DNA of 64,000 nt, from the NCBI GenBank assembly GCA_035308025.1, contig DATGHL010000027.1, positions 1-64,000 on the forward strand, given 5' to 3'. Source of the DNA: Candidatus Binataceae bacterium (GTDB taxonomy: Bacteria; Desulfobacterota; Binatia; Binatales; Binataceae). Below are positions 61,185 to 64,000 of this stretch, one piece after another; position 1 is the first letter of the stretch; every line of letters starts with the position of its first letter. The notes beneath the pieces are model-generated. The model worked only from the letters and a program-made list of their open reading frames with translations, was not told where the DNA came from and made no database searches. The position numbers and the translations under genes were made by a program.

Positions 61185-61646
61185 TCAACGCGGCGGCGCT
61201 TTCTTCTTCTCGGCGTTGTCAACCATCGCCTTGATCGCGCGCCAGTCGAGCACGCCCGCGATCGTGCCGTCCTTGCCATGAATCGCGACCGGACCGAAAA
61301 CGTTGGCGAGGTAGACGGTCTCGACCGGATGGCTGGTAGCGTCGTGGACGGCGCCCGCCGGCTCATAGATGTAGTCGCCGGCCTTGGCCGAGCCGCCGCG
61401 ATAATCGATCTGGCCGGAGAGCACGAAGAAATCCGCCGGTCCGAGATGGGTATGCGAGGCGTTGACCTGCCCGGCCGGCGCCTTGATCAAAGCGCTCCAC
61501 GCGCCGGTCTCCTTGCTGATGCGCAGGACGCGGAACTGGTTGCCGTCGCGGCTCTGGATCCAGTCCTGCTCGTTCGAGCGGATCAGCGCCGCGTCGAGCG
61601 GATCGAAGTACATCGAGACCGGCTCAGGCTTTAGCTTTTCGGCCAT
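61185..61646 (-). CDS. Cupin family protein (ChrR-like / dihydroxyacetophenone dioxygenase-like)
   Basis: 153 residues; the ATG at 61646 has GGAGGA upstream. A single cupin with HTHLGPADFFVLSGQIDYRG and GDYIYEPAGAVHDA, giving the metal-binding His/Glu set (the usual Glu reads Asp in GPADFF). ANVFGPVAIHGKDG is typical of the 2,4'-dihydroxyacetophenone dioxygenase-like group. It follows a membrane protein gene whose stop lies 23 bases inside it. Confidence 0.85.
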   Translation of the reverse strand: MAEKLKPEPVSMYFDPLDAALIRSNEQDWIQSRDGNQFRVLRISKETGAWSALIKAPAGQVNASHTHLGPADFFVLSGQIDYRGGSAKAGDYIYEPAGAVHDATSHPVETVYLANVFGPVAIHGKDGTIAGVLDWRAIKAMVDNAEKKKAPPR

Positions 61647-62100
61647 GGTCTTTTCCTCCATCGGCGATTTTGCGCCGGCGCTGTCGATGCTCGAGGTTAC
61701 CGCCGCTGAGCGCGGTCAGTGCCGGACGTTTGGGGCGCGCGGCAAGCGCGCGCATCGCTGTGTAAGCCGCGACTATGTAGAGTGCAGCAAAGGCAATCTC
61801 CATCTGAGTGATCCGCCGATCAACGTTCCAATGCATCGCGCCGAGGATGAGCGAGCCGAGCACCAGCCATAACGCGAAGCGCGGGACGAAACTGCGGATC
61901 GGCGAATCGCTGTAATCGGCGGCGCGGGCGGCGAGGATCGTCCAGCCCATCGGGATGGCAAAGGTGAGCCCCAGCAAGAGCAGTCCCACTTCGGGATGAA
62001 GATTGTTGTAGAAATAGAGCGCGAGCAGAAACAGCGCGAAGGTCAGGGGCCCCAGAATCGCGGGACGCCACGGGAAAATCTTGCCATTCGCGCGGTCCAT
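61624..62100 (-). CDS. Hypothetical four-helix membrane protein
   Basis: 158 residues from the ATG at 62100. Four membrane helices (about 17-34, 40-58, 78-97, 105-125) and a basic C-terminal tail. No family recognised. Its last codons overlap the cupin gene by 23 bases, so the pair is translationally coupled. Confidence 0.7.
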   Translation of the reverse strand: MDRANGKIFPWRPAILGPLTFALFLLALYFYNNLHPEVGLLLLGLTFAIPMGWTILAARAADYSDSPIRSFVPRFALWLVLGSLILGAMHWNVDRRITQMEIAFAALYIVAAYTAMRALAARPKRPALTALSGGNLEHRQRRRKIADGGKDHGRKAKA

Positions 62101-62240
62101 CGGCTCACAGTATCCGAAACCACGGGCCAATAGACAAGTTCGCCGCGCGCATGTCAGTCTCGCGCCGAGCGCTGTGAGCGCGCGGCGAAATCCGGACGAG
62201 GAGAAAATGCGGTTTCATCGAGCTTTGGTCATCTGGTCCA

Positions 62241-63383
62241 GTGCTGATCGCGGTGCCAAGCGCACAGGCGCAGACGCCGCCGCAGAACGACCCGCTGTAC
62301 ATCCGGCTGGCCGCGCACCTCTCGCCGCCGCGCGCCGAGATCCTCGATGGCGCCGGCCAACGCCACTCGTCGTTCGAGGTCTATATGACAAATTCCGGGG
62401 CGACGCCGATGAAAATCACGGGCGCTGACCTGTCGGCGATCGATGCTCATGGCCGGGTGCTCTGGACCGAGCAAGATACGGGGGGTCGTCTAGCGGCGAT
62501 GTTCAGGCCGGCCGGCGGCCAAGCTGACGAGTCGCCCGACATCGTGCTGCAGCCGAGCGCGAGCGGTGTCCTCTTCTGTTTTCCCGATTTGCCCCCCGGC
62601 AACGCCTCACCGACGAGTTTCGCGAGCGCGATAACTCTAACCGGCGCAGGCCCTCACGGCGGCTCAGGGATCGTCCATCTCGCACGCATAGCGATCGATC
62701 AGCGTGCGCCCTTTGTAATTGAGGCGCCGGTCCGCGGCGCCGATTGGCTGGCGGCCAACGGTCCGTCAAATACCTCTGACCATCGGCGCGCGATTCTGTT
62801 TTATGGCGGTGCGCCGTTTATTGGCCAGCGCTACGCGATCGACTGGGTCGAGCTCGGCGCGGACGGCCATACCTACACCGGCGACAAGCACAACAACGCG
62901 AGCTATCACGCCTACAATCTGCCGATTCATGCCGTAGCAGACGGCACGATCGTCGCCGTCAAGGATCACCTGCCGGAGAACGTGCCGAATTCCACCGCTC
63001 TGGCCATCACGGTCACCGACGCGACCATCGCCGGCAATCACATCATCGAAGATTTGGGCAGCGGACATTTCGCCGCTTACGCCCATCTGCGTCCGGGGAC
63101 GATCACAGTCAAGACAGGCCAGCGCGTTCACGCCGGCGAGGTCATCGCGCATCTCGGCAACACCGGCAATTCGAGCGAGCCACACCTCCATTTTCAGCTT
63201 TGCGACGCACCCTCGTTCCTGCATGCCGAGGGCTTGCCGTTTGCGATCGACAAATTCGTCCGTCAGGAATACATCCTGGACAAATCCGCCGGCGGTCAAC
63301 AGCGCATGAGCCGGGGGGCAACTCATCAGGTGACGCGCGAGGAGCCAATGGAAAACGAGCTCGATTCCTTCGGCGGCAATTGA
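62241..63383 (+). CDS. M23 family metallopeptidase; signal peptide in a shifted frame
   Basis: 380 residues from a GTG. The C-terminal LytM domain has YNLPIHAVADGTIVAV, HFAAYAHLRPG and PHLHFQ with the zinc and catalytic histidines; such enzymes cut peptidoglycan peptides. The N-terminus from the GTG is only the end of a signal peptide (LIAVPSAQAQ). An ATG at 62207 with a strong GGACGAGGAG gives MRFHRALVIWS in another frame; removing one C near 62238 joins the two into a normal signal peptide. A beta-rich domain precedes LytM. Confidence 0.85.
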   Translation: MLIAVPSAQAQTPPQNDPLYIRLAAHLSPPRAEILDGAGQRHSSFEVYMTNSGATPMKITGADLSAIDAHGRVLWTEQDTGGRLAAMFRPAGGQADESPDIVLQPSASGVLFCFPDLPPGNASPTSFASAITLTGAGPHGGSGIVHLARIAIDQRAPFVIEAPVRGADWLAANGPSNTSDHRRAILFYGGAPFIGQRYAIDWVELGADGHTYTGDKHNNASYHAYNLPIHAVADGTIVAVKDHLPENVPNSTALAITVTDATIAGNHIIEDLGSGHFAAYAHLRPGTITVKTGQRVHAGEVIAHLGNTGNSSEPHLHFQLCDAPSFLHAEGLPFAIDKFVRQEYILDKSAGGQQRMSRGATHQVTREEPMENELDSFGGN

Positions 63384-63510
63384 CTTTGACTGCCGCGAAC
63401 TCGCCGCTACCCAAGCGCGTTGGATGCGTAGACTTGGCTTGACAAATACCTGAGATTGGCGCGAGTTTTAGCCTAACACTTGCCGCAGGCAACAATTTGG
63501 AGGAGCCCGC

Positions 63511-64000
63511 ATGAAGTTCGGACTGCTTTACGAGATGGAGACGCCGCGTCCGTGGAACGCGCTCAGCGAGTACAACATCTATTGGCAGGCGCTCGCCCAG
63601 ATTGAGCTCGCCGATCGCATCGGGATCGATTACGTCTGGGAAGTCGAGCATCACTTCCTCGAAGAGTACTCGCACAGCTCGGCGCCCGAGGTCTTTTACG
63701 GCGCGGTCAGCCAGCGGACCAAGAATATCCGGATCGCACACGGCGTGCGATTGTTGCCCTTCAAGTTCAACAATCCGATCAAAGTCGCGGAGCAGGCGGC
63801 CGTGCTCGATATCATGAGCAATGGGCGGATGGAGCTCGGCACCGGCCGTTCGACGACCTCTCAGGAGCTCGACGGCTTCGGCGTGGACTATGAGCGCACC
63901 CAGGCGGAAGTGCGCGAGGCGCTCGACATTATCGTCAAGGCCTGGACCGACGAGATCCTCGAGTATAACGGCAAGCTCATCCAGGTACCGCCGCGGCGCG
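63511..64000 (+). CDS. Luciferase-like (LLM) flavin-dependent oxidoreductase, cut by the window end
   Basis: The ATG at 63511 has GGAGGAG upstream, and the frame is open to the window edge (163 codons). MKFGLLYEME, VEHHFLEEYSHSSAPEVF, NPIKVAEQAAVLD, SNGRMELGTGRS and the EALDIIVKAW block are those of class C F420/FMN-dependent luciferase-like monooxygenases. Roughly half the gene is missing. Related to the broken copy at 740. Confidence 0.92.
   Translation, partial: MKFGLLYEMETPRPWNALSEYNIYWQALAQIELADRIGIDYVWEVEHHFLEEYSHSSAPEVFYGAVSQRTKNIRIAHGVRLLPFKFNNPIKVAEQAAVLDIMSNGRMELGTGRSTTSQELDGFGVDYERTQAEVREALDIIVKAWTDEILEYNGKLIQVPPRR

Noticed and set aside
1..64000. CRISPR arrays, integrases, intact IS elements and rRNA genes.
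   Set aside because: Looked for regularly spaced repeats, DDE/tyrosine recombinase motifs and conserved RNA sequence on both strands by eye; none seen.

Overview
The window looks like a chromosome segment of a high-GC, diderm (Gram-negative) bacterium, probably from an uncultured soil or sediment lineage. The diderm inference rests on an LpxA-type acyltransferase, an Mla-type lipid transport operon, a TolC-family channel and several lipoproteins. The density of acyl-CoA dehydrogenases, class III CoA-transferases, a luciferase-like monooxygenase and a DUF35/thiolase-fold pair resembles Candidatus Binatota/Desulfobacterota-type genomes, but that placement is inference. I saw no rRNA, tRNA, CRISPR array or intact transposase.

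Layout. 1-2.7 kb is a gene graveyard: a frameshifted luciferase-like oxidoreductase, a frameshifted Sel1-repeat protein, a coiled-coil remnant, and two diverged copies of a ~200 bp direct repeat. 2.7-8.7 kb is housekeeping: homoserine kinase-like, methylenetetrahydrofolate reductase, folE, rpiA, lpxA, an acyl-CoA-dehydrogenase-fold flavoprotein and bcp. 8.7-14.9 kb holds a DUF2333 protein and a divergent tripartite efflux locus (TolC versus DUF1656-HlyD-FUSC) in which all three right-hand genes carry a frame or start defect. 14.9-21.8 kb is a catabolic CoA-thioester block: GST, DUF35 OB-fold protein, thiolase-fold protein, two CaiB/BaiF transferases and an amidohydrolase. 22.0-24.6 kb is a less GC-rich two-gene cassette of unknown function flanked by imperfect direct repeats. 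24.6-31.5 kb carries pirin, the Mla-type operon, an alpha/beta hydrolase and an acyl-CoA dehydrogenase. 31.5-35.5 kb has a retropepsin-like protein, a cyclase-family enzyme, a beta-propeller lipoprotein and a PAS-HisKA-REC protein without an ATPase domain.

35.9-46.5 kb is a coherent Ser/Thr phospho-signalling island: a VWA protein, a zinc-ribbon/FHA protein, a kinase-FHA fusion, a zinc-ribbon/pseudokinase/PP2C fusion, a transmembrane kinase with a large exported part, an NTF2-like protein, a membrane FHA protein and a lipoprotein. It is followed by a sugar-phosphate cluster (zwf, glk, class I aldolase), then a second enzyme cluster (enoyl-CoA hydratase, zinc alcohol dehydrogenase, FAD oxidoreductase, phosphatases, alpha/beta hydrolase).

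57.0-60.2 kb is a polyhydroxyalkanoate locus: a Crp/Fnr-family regulator divergent from a PhaE-like gene, a class III PhaC and a phasin-like gene, closed by a strong terminator. Matching palindromes of the form TGTCA-N6-TGACA overlap the regulator's start codon, precede phaE-phaC and precede the phasin gene, with one weaker copy between. I read this as a small PHA regulon with an unusual operator. The right end holds an NTF2-like protein, a frameshifted DUF1772 protein, a cupin, a membrane protein, an M23 peptidase with a probable frame error in its signal peptide, and the start of an intact luciferase-like oxidoreductase.
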